Source: Streptomyces fragilis (GTDB lineage: Bacteria; Actinomycetota; Actinomycetes; Streptomycetales; Streptomycetaceae). Taken from it: a stretch of 64,000 bases of DNA. The DNA is taken from contig NZ_BEVZ01000008.1 in the NCBI RefSeq assembly GCF_003112515.1, positions 62,001 through 126,000 of the forward strand. The letters run 5' to 3'. Below, piece by piece: positions 15,937 to 24,347 of this stretch (position 1 is its first letter; each line of letters starts with the position of its first letter). Made by a program: the position numbers and the translations under genes. The notes beneath the pieces are model-generated. The model had not been told where the DNA came from and did not search any database. It saw only the letters and a list, made by a program, of their open reading frames with translations.

Positions 15937-18417
15937 ATGGCAACCACCACACCAGCCGGTGTGCGGGCCAACGCCGAGCACGGGGGAGGGACCTCCGGCG
16001 GCGTCCAGATGACGCACCGGCAGATCTTGGAGGCCCTGTCGGGCCTCATGCTCGGCATGTTCGTGGCGATGATCTCGTCCACGATCGTGAGCAACGCGAT
16101 GCCGCGGATCATCGCGGACCTGGGCGGCGGCCAGTCCGCCTACACCTGGGTGATCACCTCCTCCCTGCTGGCGATGACGGCGTCCACCCCGCTGTGGGGC
16201 AAGCTCGCCGACCTCTTCAGCAAGAAGCTGCTGATCCAGATAGCCCTGGTCATCTTCGTGGTGGCCTCGGCCGGAGCGGGCTTCTCGCAGAACCCCGAGA
16301 CGCTGATCGCCTTCCGCGTCTTCCAGGGCATCGGCGGCGGTGGCCTCGCGGCGCTGTCCCAGGTGATCCTGGCGTCCATCATTTCTCCGCGTGAACGCGG
16401 GAAGTACGCCGGCTACCTCGGCGCGGTGTTCGCGGTCGCAACCGTGGGCGGTCCGCTGCTGGGCGGTGTCATCACCGACAGCGAGTCGCTGGGCTGGCGC
16501 TGGTGCTTCTACGTCGGCATTCCGTTCGCCGTGGTCGCCCTGATCGTGCTGCAGAAGACGCTGCACCTGCCCGTGATCAAGCGCAAGGTCAAGGTCGACT
16601 GGCTGGGCGCCACCCTGGTCGCCGCCGCGACCTGCCTGATCCTGCTCTGGGTCACCTTCGCCGGCGACAAGTACGAGTGGGTCTCCTGGCAGACCTACGC
16701 GATGGTGGGCGGCTCGATCGCCCTCGCGCTGCTCTTCCTGTTCGTCGAGTCCAAGGTGTCCGAGCCGATCATCCCGCTGCGGCTGTTCCGCAACCGCACC
16801 GTCACGCTCTCCGCGTTCGCCTCGCTCTTCGTGGGTGTCGGCATGTTCGCCGGCACGATCTTCTTCGCCCAGTACTTCCAGCTGGCGCGCGGCGAGTCGC
16901 CGACCATGTCCGGCGTGCTGACCATCCCGATGATCGCCGGCCTGTTCGTCTCCTCCACCGTCTCCGGCAACCTGATCACCCGCACCGGCAAGTGGAAGGC
17001 CTGGCTGGTCTCCGGCGGCTTCCTGCTCGCCGCGGGCCTGGGCCTGCTCGGCACCATCCGCTACGACACCCCGTACTGGCACGTCGCGGTCTTCATGGCC
17101 GTGATGGGTGTGGGCGTCGGCATGATGATGCAGAACCTGCTGCTCGCCGCGCAGAACCAGGTCGCCCCCAGCGACCTCGGCTCGGCCAGCTCGGTCGCCA
17201 ACTTCTTCCGCTCGCTGGGCGGCGCGGTGGGCGTCTCGGCCTTCGGCGCGGTCCTGGGCAACCGGGTCACCGACTACGTCAAGGACGGCATCGCCGACCT
17301 GCCGCCGCGGTACGCCAAGGCGATGGGCTCGGCCTCCGCGAGCGACTCCATCCCGGACGTCCAGTCGCTGCCCGGTCCGATCCGCGAGCTGATGGAGAGC
17401 GCCTACGGCCACGGCATCGCCGACGTCTTCCTGTTCGCCGCGCCGATCGCGCTGGTCGCGTTCCTCCTGACGCTGTTCATCAAGGAGGTCCCGCTGAAGA
17501 CGCACTCCGCGCTGGACGAGACCTCCGGTGCGACCGCGGCCGACGAGGCCACCGCCGAGGTCCCGGCCGCGGCCGGCCCGAAGCACGCCGCCCCGTCCAC
17601 CGGGGCCGTCGCCGCCGCCACCGCCACCGCGGTGGCCGCCACGACCGCGGTGGAGCGGGCCGGCCTCCCGGTGCACGGCCACGTCCGCAACGGCGAGGGC
17701 GCTCCGCTGCCGCACGCCGCGGTCACGCTGATCTCGCTCGAGGGACGCCAGCTGGGCCGGGCCATCGCCCAGGCCGACGGCGCCTACGCGGTGGACGCCC
17801 CCGGCGTCGGCTCGTACGTGCTGATCGCCTCCGCCGACGGCTTCCAGCCGCAGGCCTCCACGGTCACCGTGAACGGTGAGCCGCTGGCGTACGACATCCT
17901 GCTGAGCGGCACCAGCGGCCTGACCGGCGTCGTCCGCGCGGCGGCCACCGGCGAGCCGGTGGTGGGCGCCATGGTGATCGTCACGGACGTGCGGGGCGAC
18001 TTGATCGCCACCGGCGCCACCGACGAGGCGGGCGAGTTCGCCTTCGCCGCGGTGGTCCCCGGCGACGTCACCGTCGCGGTCAACGCCGCCGGCTTCCGGC
18101 CGAGCGCCCTGCCGGTCCAGGTGGCCACCACCGGGGTCACCCGGGTGGAGGCCGCGCTGGAGGCGGGGTCGCAGCTCAGGGGTGTCGTGCGCTCGCCGTA
18201 CGGCCCGCTGGCGAACGCCCGGGTCACGCTCCTGGACGCGGCCGGCAACGTGGTCTCCACCGCCACCACCGGTGAGGACGGCGTGTACGCCTTCGCCGAC
18301 CTGGACAGCGGCGACTACACCGTGATCGCCACGGGCTACCCGCCGGTGGCCACCACCCTGGCCGTCCGGCAGGACGTCGAGGACCACGTCATCGAGCTCG
18401 CCCACTCGGGCGAGTAG
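15937..18417 (+). CDS. MFS exporter (DHA2/EmrB type) fused to carboxypeptidase-regulatory-like repeats
   Basis: An 826-residue protein in two parts. Residues about 20-510 are a 14-helix DHA2 multidrug transporter; the family motif is visible at LWGKLADLFSKK and the antiporter motif region at GAVFAVATVGGPLLGG. After an Ala-rich linker come three beta-sandwich repeats of about 83 residues (from 578, 661 and 746), each with a G-x-V-R entry strand and a D/E-G-x-Y/F-x-F/V turn (VHGHVRN, LTGVVRA, LRGVVRS). These resemble carboxypeptidase regulatory-like domains. Ordinary DHA2 pumps end near residue 500. AAAGGG precedes the ATG at 15937. Substrate unknown; the preceding MarR gene is the probable regulator. 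Confidence 0.9.
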   Translation: MATTTPAGVRANAEHGGGTSGGVQMTHRQILEALSGLMLGMFVAMISSTIVSNAMPRIIADLGGGQSAYTWVITSSLLAMTASTPLWGKLADLFSKKLLIQIALVIFVVASAGAGFSQNPETLIAFRVFQGIGGGGLAALSQVILASIISPRERGKYAGYLGAVFAVATVGGPLLGGVITDSESLGWRWCFYVGIPFAVVALIVLQKTLHLPVIKRKVKVDWLGATLVAAATCLILLWVTFAGDKYEWVSWQTYAMVGGSIALALLFLFVESKVSEPIIPLRLFRNRTVTLSAFASLFVGVGMFAGTIFFAQYFQLARGESPTMSGVLTIPMIAGLFVSSTVSGNLITRTGKWKAWLVSGGFLLAAGLGLLGTIRYDTPYWHVAVFMAVMGVGVGMMMQNLLLAAQNQVAPSDLGSASSVANFFRSLGGAVGVSAFGAVLGNRVTDYVKDGIADLPPRYAKAMGSASASDSIPDVQSLPGPIRELMESAYGHGIADVFLFAAPIALVAFLLTLFIKEVPLKTHSALDETSGATAADEATAEVPAAAGPKHAAPSTGAVAAATATAVAATTAVERAGLPVHGHVRNGEGAPLPHAAVTLISLEGRQLGRAIAQADGAYAVDAPGVGSYVLIASADGFQPQASTVTVNGEPLAYDILLSGTSGLTGVVRAAATGEPVVGAMVIVTDVRGDLIATGATDEAGEFAFAAVVPGDVTVAVNAAGFRPSALPVQVATTGVTRVEAALEAGSQLRGVVRSPYGPLANARVTLLDAAGNVVSTATTGEDGVYAFADLDSGDYTVIATGYPPVATTLAVRQDVEDHVIELAHSGE

Positions 18418-18425
18418 ACGCTCAC

Positions 18426-18467
18426 GGCCGGTGGCGGGGGCTCCCTGAGGGAGCTCCGCCACCGGCC
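18426..18467 (+). terminator. Terminator after the MFS exporter
   Basis: A long hairpin: GGCCGGTGGCG at 18426-18436 pairs with 18457-18467, and an inner GCTCCC/GGGAGC stem closes on a TGA loop. It is followed by CTCTTTTCC, a real T-run, so it resembles a classical Rho-independent terminator. Confidence 0.88.
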
Positions 18468-18532
18468 GGCCCTCTTTTCCTCCGTATGCCTCTTCATGGC
18501 CAATTTGTAAGCGTTTACAGGGAGATGACGGG

Positions 18533-19354
18533 ATGGCTTTGACCGCACGAGTCCGTACGCGGGACGGATGGGCCGTGTCGCACGCGGTCGTCACGCTGAC
18601 CGACGCCCACGGCGCCCAGACGCTGCGCGCCGAGGCCGACACCGAGGGCGTGGTACGGGACGGCTCCGCCCTGGCACCGGGCTCCTACACGGTGATCGTC
18701 ACCGCCGTCGGCTACGCCCCGGTGGCCGCCAGTGCCATCGTCACCGCCTCCGGGCACGCCGAGGTCGGCACCGTCACCCTGGCCCGGCAGGGCGGGGAGG
18801 AGCTTCTGCCGCCCGGCCCCTGGACCGTCGACCCGGCGCACTCCACGGTCGGCGCGGTCGCCCAGCACCTGGGCATCTCCAGCGTGCGCGGCCGGTTCAC
18901 CGAGTTCGCCGGCACCGTGGAGATCGCGGCCGGCGACGTCGCCCGCTCGCGGGTGGACGCCGTGATCGCCGCCGCCTCGATCGACACCGGCAACCGCGTG
19001 CGCGACGAGCACCTGCGTTCCGAGGACTTCCTCTTCGTCGAGAAGTACCCGGAGATCACCTACCGGTCCCACGGTCTGACCCCGGCAGGCGCCGACCGCT
19101 GGACGGTGCACGGGGAGCTGACCATGCGCGGCCTGGTCCGCCCGGTCGACCTGTCCCTCAGCCACCTCGGCACCGGCGCCGACCCGTGGGGCGGCACCCG
19201 CGCCGCCTTCCGGGCCACCGCCGAGCTCCGGCGGGAGGACTTCGCGATGAACTACAACCAGATCGTCCAGGCCGGCATCGCCGCCATCGGCACCACGCTG
19301 CGGGTGGAGCTGGACGTCCAGGCGGTGCGGGGCACGGAGTTGCCTGCCGCCTGA
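18533..19354 (+). CDS. YceI-family protein with N-terminal carboxypeptidase-regulatory-like domain
   Basis: A 273-residue protein. Residues 1-88 are a single beta-sandwich repeat like those on the neighbouring exporter (VVTLTDAHGAQTLRAEADTE; PGSYTVIVTAVGYAPV). Residues 95-270 are a YceI lipocalin-like barrel (WTVDPAHSTVGAVAQHLGIS; REDFAMNY), a fold that binds polyisoprenoid or other lipids. It has no signal peptide, so it is probably cytoplasmic, unlike E. coli YceI. ATG at 18533, with GGGAGATGACGGG upstream. A terminator separates it from the MFS gene, so it may have its own promoter despite the shared domain. Confidence 0.88.
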   Translation: MALTARVRTRDGWAVSHAVVTLTDAHGAQTLRAEADTEGVVRDGSALAPGSYTVIVTAVGYAPVAASAIVTASGHAEVGTVTLARQGGEELLPPGPWTVDPAHSTVGAVAQHLGISSVRGRFTEFAGTVEIAAGDVARSRVDAVIAAASIDTGNRVRDEHLRSEDFLFVEKYPEITYRSHGLTPAGADRWTVHGELTMRGLVRPVDLSLSHLGTGADPWGGTRAAFRATAELRREDFAMNYNQIVQAGIAAIGTTLRVELDVQAVRGTELPAA

Positions 19355-19438
19355 CGCCCCCTCCGGGCACGGGCGATGCGTGCGGGACGGGCGGGGCGTG
19401 CGGGGCGGACGGCGCGCGCGGCCCCTAGGCTGCGGGAC

Positions 19439-19912
19439 ATGGCACCGAAGAACATCGCGACCAACACCGCCGTCTCCCTCGAGGAGCTGCTGGACTTCGT
19501 CCGTCCCCGCCACCGCGCGATCCTGCTCACCCGCCGCGGCGACGGCGGCCCGCAGGGCTCGCCGCTGACCTGCGGGGTCGACGACTCCGGGCGCATCGTG
19601 ATCTCGACCTACCCGGAGCGGGCCAAGACCCGCAACGCCAAGCGCGACGAGCGGGTCTCCGTCCTCGTCCTCAGCGACGACTGGAACGGCCCGTGGGTAC
19701 AGGTCGACGGCACCGCGGAGGTGATCGACGCGCCGGACTCGGTGGAGCCGCTGGTGGAGTACTACCGGAACATCGCGGGGGAGCACCCGGACTGGGACGA
19801 GTACCGGGCGGCGATGCTGAAGCAGGGGAAGTCGATCATCCGGGTCACCCCGGTGTCCTGGGGACCGGTCGCCACCGGCGGCTTCCCGGCCCGCCTGGCG
19901 GAGCAGGACTGA
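19439..19912 (+). CDS. PPOX-class F420-dependent oxidoreductase-like protein
   Basis: A 157-residue split-barrel flavin/F420-binding protein. Family features are RPRHRAILLTRRGDGGPQGS at the N-terminus, the central strand RIVISTYPERAKTRNAKRDE and WVQVDGTAEVI. Members transfer hydride from F420H2 to small substrates or bind FMN; the substrate is not predictable. The ATG at 19439 has no clear ribosome binding site; the frame is open for 21 more codons upstream. It is on the same strand as the YceI gene with an 84-bp gap. Confidence 0.85.
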   Translation: MAPKNIATNTAVSLEELLDFVRPRHRAILLTRRGDGGPQGSPLTCGVDDSGRIVISTYPERAKTRNAKRDERVSVLVLSDDWNGPWVQVDGTAEVIDAPDSVEPLVEYYRNIAGEHPDWDEYRAAMLKQGKSIIRVTPVSWGPVATGGFPARLAEQD

Positions 19913-20005
19913 CCCGTCCGCCGGGGCGGGTGGCCCACCTGGTGCCCGGCGGCGCCGACACCGGGTCACCTGCGGTCGGCACCCGGCCACCGACAGACGG
20001 GTCAC

Positions 20006-20173
20006 CGGCGGTTCAGAACAAGCCCGGCTGGGCCGGGGCCGCGGCCTGGGGCAGGCGGATCCCCCGCGGTTCAGAACAGGCCCGGCTGGGGTTGGGCCGG
20101 GGCCTGGGGCGGGCGGATCCCCCGGCGGTTCAGAACAGGCCCGGCTGGGGTTGGGCCGGGGCCTGGGGCGGGG
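20006..20173. repeat. Tandem triplication of the DUF2797 gene 3' end
   Basis: Three direct copies of a 53-54-bp segment begin near 20006, 20069 and 20128 with CGGTTCAGAACA(A/G)GCCCGGC. Read on the minus strand each encodes PPQAPAQPQPGLF-stop or a near copy. The gene uses the stop in the copy closest to it (20130), so the other two are non-coding duplicates just downstream. Confidence 0.85.
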
Positions 20174-21014
20174 GCTTCAGCGGGAGGGGGAGCCCCGCGC
20201 CGTCCTCCGGGGCGGCGGTGAGCGGCCAGCCCGGCAGCAGCCGGGTGTCCAGCACCACCACGCCCCGACCGGTCCGCAGGTGCAGGTCCGGCCCGGCGGC
20301 CGCCAGCAGCGTCCCCTCCACCGCACCGCCGGGCACCAGTTCGCGCACCGTCCCGGCCGCCGGCGGCAGTCCCTCGAGCCCGAACACCGCCGCGTGGTCC
20401 ACCACCTCCAGCGGCTCCCGCTCCAGCGCCTCCGGCCACCCCGGCAGCTCCGACGCCCGCGCGTGCAACGCGGCGACCTCCGCCGCCCGTTCGCCGGGCG
20501 CCGACGGCAGCGCCGCCCGCACCGCCCGCTTGGCGTCGTACGGGATCCGGTCCGGCACCCGCAGCGCCGCCCGCAGCAGTTCCTCCGTCCTGCGCGCCGC
20601 CATCAGCGGCCCGCGCCCCAGCCAGGTGAACGTCACCGCCCCCTGTTCCAGCAGCCGGCCGGACCCGCGCCGCAGGGCGGTGATGCCCACCTTGGTCATG
20701 CCGGGACCGAACCAGGCCAGGTAGACGTGGTACGGCTGCGGGTCGTCGGCCCGGGTGTCCGCGGCCACCGAATGGGCCCGCTCCAGCCGCGCGCACTCCT
20801 CGCAGCGCGCCGACCCCGACCGGCCGGGCACCTCCGCCGCCACCGGGCAGGCGTTGCCGCGGGCGCCGACACAGCGGCGGACCGCGTCGCCCGGCACCGC
20901 GAGGACCACCCGCTTCCCCGGCGGGAGCGCGCTCTCCCGGCCGCCCTTCCACCGCAGCAACGGGCCCTCCGCCGTCCAGCGCAGCCCTTCGCTCCGCCAG
21001 CCCCGCGCGGTCAG
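20130..21014 (-). CDS. DUF2797 domain protein
   Basis: A 294-residue protein of the DUF2797 family. Near residue 45-75 are clustered cysteines (CVGARGNACPVAA; ARCEECARL) that may bind zinc. A GIY-YIG-like strand pair follows (YHVYLAWFGPGMTKVGITAL; then GSGRLLEQGAVTFTWLG), and the rest is helical. The tail is Pro/Gln-rich (PPPQAPAQPQPGLF). No ATG or GTG lies near the expected N-terminus; a CTG at 21014 overlaps the TGA of the upstream gene and has GGGGCAGG before it, so a non-canonical coupled start is possible, or a TTG further in. Function unknown. Confidence 0.75.
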   Translation of the reverse strand: MTARGWRSEGLRWTAEGPLLRWKGGRESALPPGKRVVLAVPGDAVRRCVGARGNACPVAAEVPGRSGSARCEECARLERAHSVAADTRADDPQPYHVYLAWFGPGMTKVGITALRRGSGRLLEQGAVTFTWLGRGPLMAARRTEELLRAALRVPDRIPYDAKRAVRAALPSAPGERAAEVAALHARASELPGWPEALEREPLEVVDHAAVFGLEGLPPAAGTVRELVPGGAVEGTLLAAAGPDLHLRTGRGVVVLDTRLLPGWPLTAAPEDGAGLPLPLKPPPQAPAQPQPGLF

Positions 21015-21997
21015 GACGCCTGCCCCTCGTGCCCCTGCGCGCGCCCGGACGCTCCGCCGTCGGACGGTCCGCCCCCGTCCTCTGCCCCGTGCCCGTCCTC
21101 GACGCCGGGCCCGGCCCCGTTCGCGTCGAAGCTGGCCCAGTACGCGGCGGCCATGTCCTGCCGCCCGCGCCCCTGCTCGACGACGCGGCGGAACCGCTCG
21201 GCGCTCGCTCCGGCGACGTCCAGCCGCACGCCGTGCCGCTCCCCCGCCTCCACGATCAGCCGCGCGTCCTTGGCCGCGGTCTCCGCCGCGAAGGAGGCCG
21301 GAGTCAGCCGGTCCTCCATGATCATTCCGGCCTTGAGCCGCAGGTAGGCCATGTCGAGCGGGCCACCCGCGATGAGGTCCAGGAACGTCTCCGGACCGAC
21401 TCCCAGCCCCTTGGCCAGGGCCAGCGCCTCGCCGGCCGCACCGGTCACCGCCAGCACCCAGCTGTTGGCCACCAGCTTCAGCCGCGTCGCACCGCCCTGC
21501 GCGCCGTCCTCCCCGGCCCACACCGTGCGCACACCGACGGCGTCGAACACGGGCGTCACCCGCTCCCGCTCCGCGACCGGACCGGCGGCGATCACCGTCA
21601 ACGCACCCTCCTCGGCGGGCTGCCGGGTGCCGAGCACCGGCGCGTCGAAGAACACCAGGCCGTGCTTCCCGGCGAACTCCGCCAGCTCCGGAAGCGCCTC
21701 CAGCCCGGCGGTGGTGGCCTGCACCCACGCGGCGCCGGCCCGCAGGCCGGGGGCCGCCTGCCGCATCACCTCCAGCGCGGCGGCGCCGTCGTACAGCATG
21801 GTGACGACCACGTCCGCGCCCTCGACGGCCTCGGCCGGCGTCCCGGCGACGTGCGCCCCGTCCGCGGCCAGCGGCTCCGCCTTCTCCCGGCTGCGGTTCC
21901 ACACCCGCAGGACGTGCCCGGCCCGGGCGATGTTGCGGGCCATCGCGGCCCCCATGATCCCGGTGCCCAGCACGGCCACGGTGCGCGTTTGCGTCAT
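21011..21997 (-). CDS. NAD(P)-dependent 3-hydroxyisobutyrate dehydrogenase-like oxidoreductase
   Basis: A 328-residue beta-hydroxyacid dehydrogenase. The Rossmann signature GTGIMGAAMARNIARAGH is at residues 11-28; the substrate signature region DAPVLGTRQPAEEGALTVIA lies near 118; the catalytic lysine region GGATRLKLVANSWV is near 170; the all-helical C-domain follows. The C-terminal 30 residues are a Gly/Asp-rich tail not usual for the family. Such enzymes oxidise short beta-hydroxyacids or reduce imines and aldehydes; which one cannot be told. ATG at 21997. The DUF2797 gene overlaps its stop. Confidence 0.9.
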   Translation of the reverse strand: MTQTRTVAVLGTGIMGAAMARNIARAGHVLRVWNRSREKAEPLAADGAHVAGTPAEAVEGADVVVTMLYDGAAALEVMRQAAPGLRAGAAWVQATTAGLEALPELAEFAGKHGLVFFDAPVLGTRQPAEEGALTVIAAGPVAERERVTPVFDAVGVRTVWAGEDGAQGGATRLKLVANSWVLAVTGAAGEALALAKGLGVGPETFLDLIAGGPLDMAYLRLKAGMIMEDRLTPASFAAETAAKDARLIVEAGERHGVRLDVAGASAERFRRVVEQGRGRQDMAAAYWASFDANGAGPGVEDGHGAEDGGGPSDGGASGRAQGHEGQAS

Positions 21998-22140
21998 GAC
22001 GTCAGCTCCCTGTGCGGTGAACCTGTCCGGGGCCCCTGCGGCGGTACCCCGTCCCCCACTATGGCCCGGCCGTCGTCCTCCTCCGGCCCGACTTCGCCGA
22101 ACCCGTTGACCCGCCTGCCCGGAGCCAGGACGATCAGCCG

Positions 22141-22719
22141 ATGATCAGCGTCTCGGCACCGTCGGTCACCGTCGTCCTGTGCGTCCTGGCTGCGGGGCTG
22201 GCCGCGACCGTCCTCGGCGTCCGCCTCTTCACCCGTCGGGGCTCCGCCCGCGCACGGGCCCGCCTCCGCCGGCGGCACCCTCTCGGCGACACCCCGACCG
22301 CCGCGCGCCGGGTCCGCCGGGCGGCGATCGGCTGGACCACCGTGGGGACGTTGCTCTGCCTGGTCTGCGCCGCGCTCCTGGTCGTCACGCACGACCCGCA
22401 GAAGGCCCGCTTCGAGGCGCGGGACCCGTACCGGAGCTGCGGTGACGTCACCTTGGCGCAGGGCCAGGAACTCGGGAGCCGGGCGAAGCGGGAGATCGGC
22501 TGCCTGCGCCGCGCACACGACCGCGACGAGGGCGCCGAACTGAAGGTCACCGCCCTCACCGTCGAGGGCGACCCGGTCCGCGAGTACTACCGCGTCACGC
22601 CGCACGGCGCGCTGGAGATCTACACCGACAGCACCGACGACCCGTGGTCCGACGGCAGGTGGTCGTCCTCCGGCTGCGACGACCCGGACTGGAACCCCGA
22701 GCCGTCCTGCTCCCGGTGA
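22141..22719 (+). CDS. Hypothetical two-helix membrane protein
   Basis: A 192-residue protein with hydrophobic helices at about 7-27 (VTVVLCVLAAGLAATVLGVR) and 62-82 (IGWTTVGTLLCLVCAALLVV), a basic 35-residue loop between them, and an extracytoplasmic C-terminal domain with four cysteines (RSCGDV, IGCLRR, SGCDD, PSCSR) likely to form disulfides. I recognise no family. ATG at 22141 gives the first helix; no ribosome binding site is obvious. Divergent from the dehydrogenase gene. Confidence 0.65.
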   Translation: MISVSAPSVTVVLCVLAAGLAATVLGVRLFTRRGSARARARLRRRHPLGDTPTAARRVRRAAIGWTTVGTLLCLVCAALLVVTHDPQKARFEARDPYRSCGDVTLAQGQELGSRAKREIGCLRRAHDRDEGAELKVTALTVEGDPVREYYRVTPHGALEIYTDSTDDPWSDGRWSSSGCDDPDWNPEPSCSR

Positions 22720-22809
22720 CAGCCCACCCGCGACCTCCCCGTTCACCGGTGCCGCACGCCCGCCCCGGCTGACGCGGTTGCTGTACTTCGCTGCTGTACA
22801 GGCAACGCA

Positions 22810-22840
22810 AGAGGCCCCGGGATCATCTCCCGGGGCCTCT
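22810..22840 (-). terminator. Terminator of tRNA-Arg(ACG)
   Basis: A 13-bp perfect stem (22810-22822 with 22828-22840; arm AGAGGCCCCGGGA) lies eight bases downstream of the tRNA 3' end on the minus strand. Confidence 0.85.
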
Positions 22841-22848
22841 CACCTGTG

Positions 22849-22921
22849 TGCACTCGGCAGGATTCGAACCTGCAACCTTCTGATCCGTAGTCAGATGCTC
22901 TATCCGTTAAGCTACGAGTGC
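22849..22921 (-). tRNA. tRNA-Arg (anticodon ACG)
   Basis: A 73-nt tRNA: acceptor GCACTCG/CGAGTGC, anticodon stem TCTGA/TCAGA enclosing CTACGGA with anticodon ACG, T-arm GCAGGTTCGAATCCTGC. CCA is not encoded. This is the substrate for TadA, whose A34-to-inosine change lets it read CGU, CGC and CGA. Confidence 0.95.
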
Positions 22922-23245
22922 TTGTTTTGTTGTTGTCTCCGTTTCGGTTCCTTTCGGCCCGTCCCGGCGACAGGAAGAACATTACATGACTGCCGCCGAC
23001 ATGTGAAATCCATTCGGCACACCCTGTCTGACCTGCGGAAACGTCGAAACGCGTGCGCCCGGGTCCGCCCTTCGCACCGAGGGTCGGGCCGCTCGTCAAG
23101 GGGTGCGGCCGGACAGAGCGCGGCCCGGACGGACCGAAAGGGGCAGCGCAGGCGCGTCGAGGACGCGTGCCTCCCCTGCGGGCGCGGAGACGGAGCCGCG
23201 GAAACACCTCGGGCCCCTGTTCGAGGAACAGGGGCCCGAGAGATG
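22922..23245. other. Gap between two tRNA genes, no gene seen
   Basis: The first 80 bases (upstream of tRNA-Arg on the minus strand) are AT-richer and should hold its promoter. The remainder is GC-rich without a supported reading frame; frames crossing it run through the flanking tRNAs. The right end holds the terminator of the next tRNA. Confidence 0.6.
23208..23240 (-). terminator. Terminator of tRNA-Ser(GCT)
   Basis: A 15-bp perfect stem (23208-23222 with 23226-23240; arm CTCGGGCCCCTGTTC) with a three-base loop lies five bases downstream of the tRNA on the minus strand. Confidence 0.85.
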
Positions 23246-23336
23246 CGGAGGCGGAGGGATTTGAACCCTCGATGGACCGTAAAGCCCAAACCGCATTAGC
23301 AGTGCGGCGCCATAGACCGGACTAGGCGACGCCTCC
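23246..23336 (-). tRNA. tRNA-Ser (anticodon GCT)
   Basis: A 91-nt class II tRNA: acceptor GGAGGCG/CGCCTCC, anticodon stem CCGCA/TGCGG enclosing CTGCTAA with anticodon GCT, a long variable arm, T-arm GAGGGTTCAAATCCCTC. CCA is not encoded. It reads AGC and AGU. Confidence 0.95.
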
Positions 23337-23539
23337 AGCACAGCTCTCGCGCAAGCGCGAGTGGTGTGTGCAGATGATGACACAGACGAGCGCCCGGTCA
23401 CCAATTGGCCCCCACGGTACTAGGCGCGTGGCCCGCAGGGCAAAGGGCTTTCGGCGCGCCGGAGGATTCGGCCCCGGGCGGGCTCCGGACCGGGGCACCG
23501 GACCGCTACCGGGAGGGGTCCTCCCGCGTTGAGCAGGGC

Positions 23540-24127
23540 ATGTCGCACTCCACCGCTCACTCCGCCCACCCCGCCCCCTCCACTCGATCCGCCCACTCCA
23601 CTCGACCCGCTCGCGCCGCCGCCCGGCCGCCCCTGGCCGCCGTCACCGTCGCCGCCCTCGCGGCTCTCGCCGCCGCCCCGGCCCCGGCCGTCGGTTCGCC
23701 GCTCGGGGACCACGAACTGCGGGACCGGCTGACCGTCACCGTCCAGCACGCGGGGAAGGGCCTGGACGGCAGGTACCGGCTCGACTGCCACCCCCGTGGC
23801 GGCGACCACCCGGACGCGGCGGCCGCCTGCGCCCGGCTCGACCAGCTGACCCGCCCCACCCGTCCGGCGCCCGCGGGTCCCGGCGGCTTCACCGGGCCCG
23901 TCCACGGCGCGGGGCCCGAGGGTCCGGCCGGCCCCCGGGACCCGTTCGCCCCGTCCGCACCGCAGGCGTTCTGCACGATGATGGACGGCGGCCCGGCCAC
24001 CGCGCGGATCACCGGATGGTGGGACGGACGCCGGGTGAACGCGGCGTACGACCGGCACGACGGCTGCCGCACCGCGCGCTGGGACGCGATGGTGCCGGTC
24101 CTCCCCGAGATCCGGGCCGCACGGTAA
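23540..24127 (+). CDS. SSI-family subtilisin inhibitor-like protein
   Basis: A 195-residue secreted inhibitor of serine proteases. A signal peptide (helix PLAAVTVAALAALAAAPAPA, about 31-52) precedes the SSI fold: RYRLDCHPRGGDHPDAAAAC with the first disulfide, an expanded Pro/Gly-rich loop, then FCTMMDGGPATARITGWWDG with the reactive-site region and CRTARWDAMVPVLP. The loop between the first and second cysteine pairs (PGGFTGPVHGAGPEGPAG) is longer than in classical 110-residue SSI. Start ATG 23540 with GAGCAGGG upstream. SSI proteins control extracellular proteases during mycelial differentiation. Confidence 0.85.
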   Translation: MSHSTAHSAHPAPSTRSAHSTRPARAAARPPLAAVTVAALAALAAAPAPAVGSPLGDHELRDRLTVTVQHAGKGLDGRYRLDCHPRGGDHPDAAAACARLDQLTRPTRPAPAGPGGFTGPVHGAGPEGPAGPRDPFAPSAPQAFCTMMDGGPATARITGWWDGRRVNAAYDRHDGCRTARWDAMVPVLPEIRAAR

Positions 24128-24347
24128 CCACGAGGGCTCCACGGAAGCTCCCGGAAGGCCCAGGAAGAGGAGGGTCGGGCTCCACATCTCCCCCGCACCT
24201 CGCGTCAACCTCTCGTGCGACGTCCCTCTCATCCTGGGCCGCCGGGGCGCCCGGTGCCCGTAGACTCTGCCCGTGACACGTGCCGGGCCGGTTGGCAAGA
24301 TGGCCCACACGGTCAGCACGGTGCGGTAACAGGGAGGAATGCGTCTC

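Noticed and set aside
22743..23325. Protein-coding frames across the two tRNA genes
   Set aside because: They overlap tRNA-Arg and tRNA-Ser on both strands and carry no recognisable domain.
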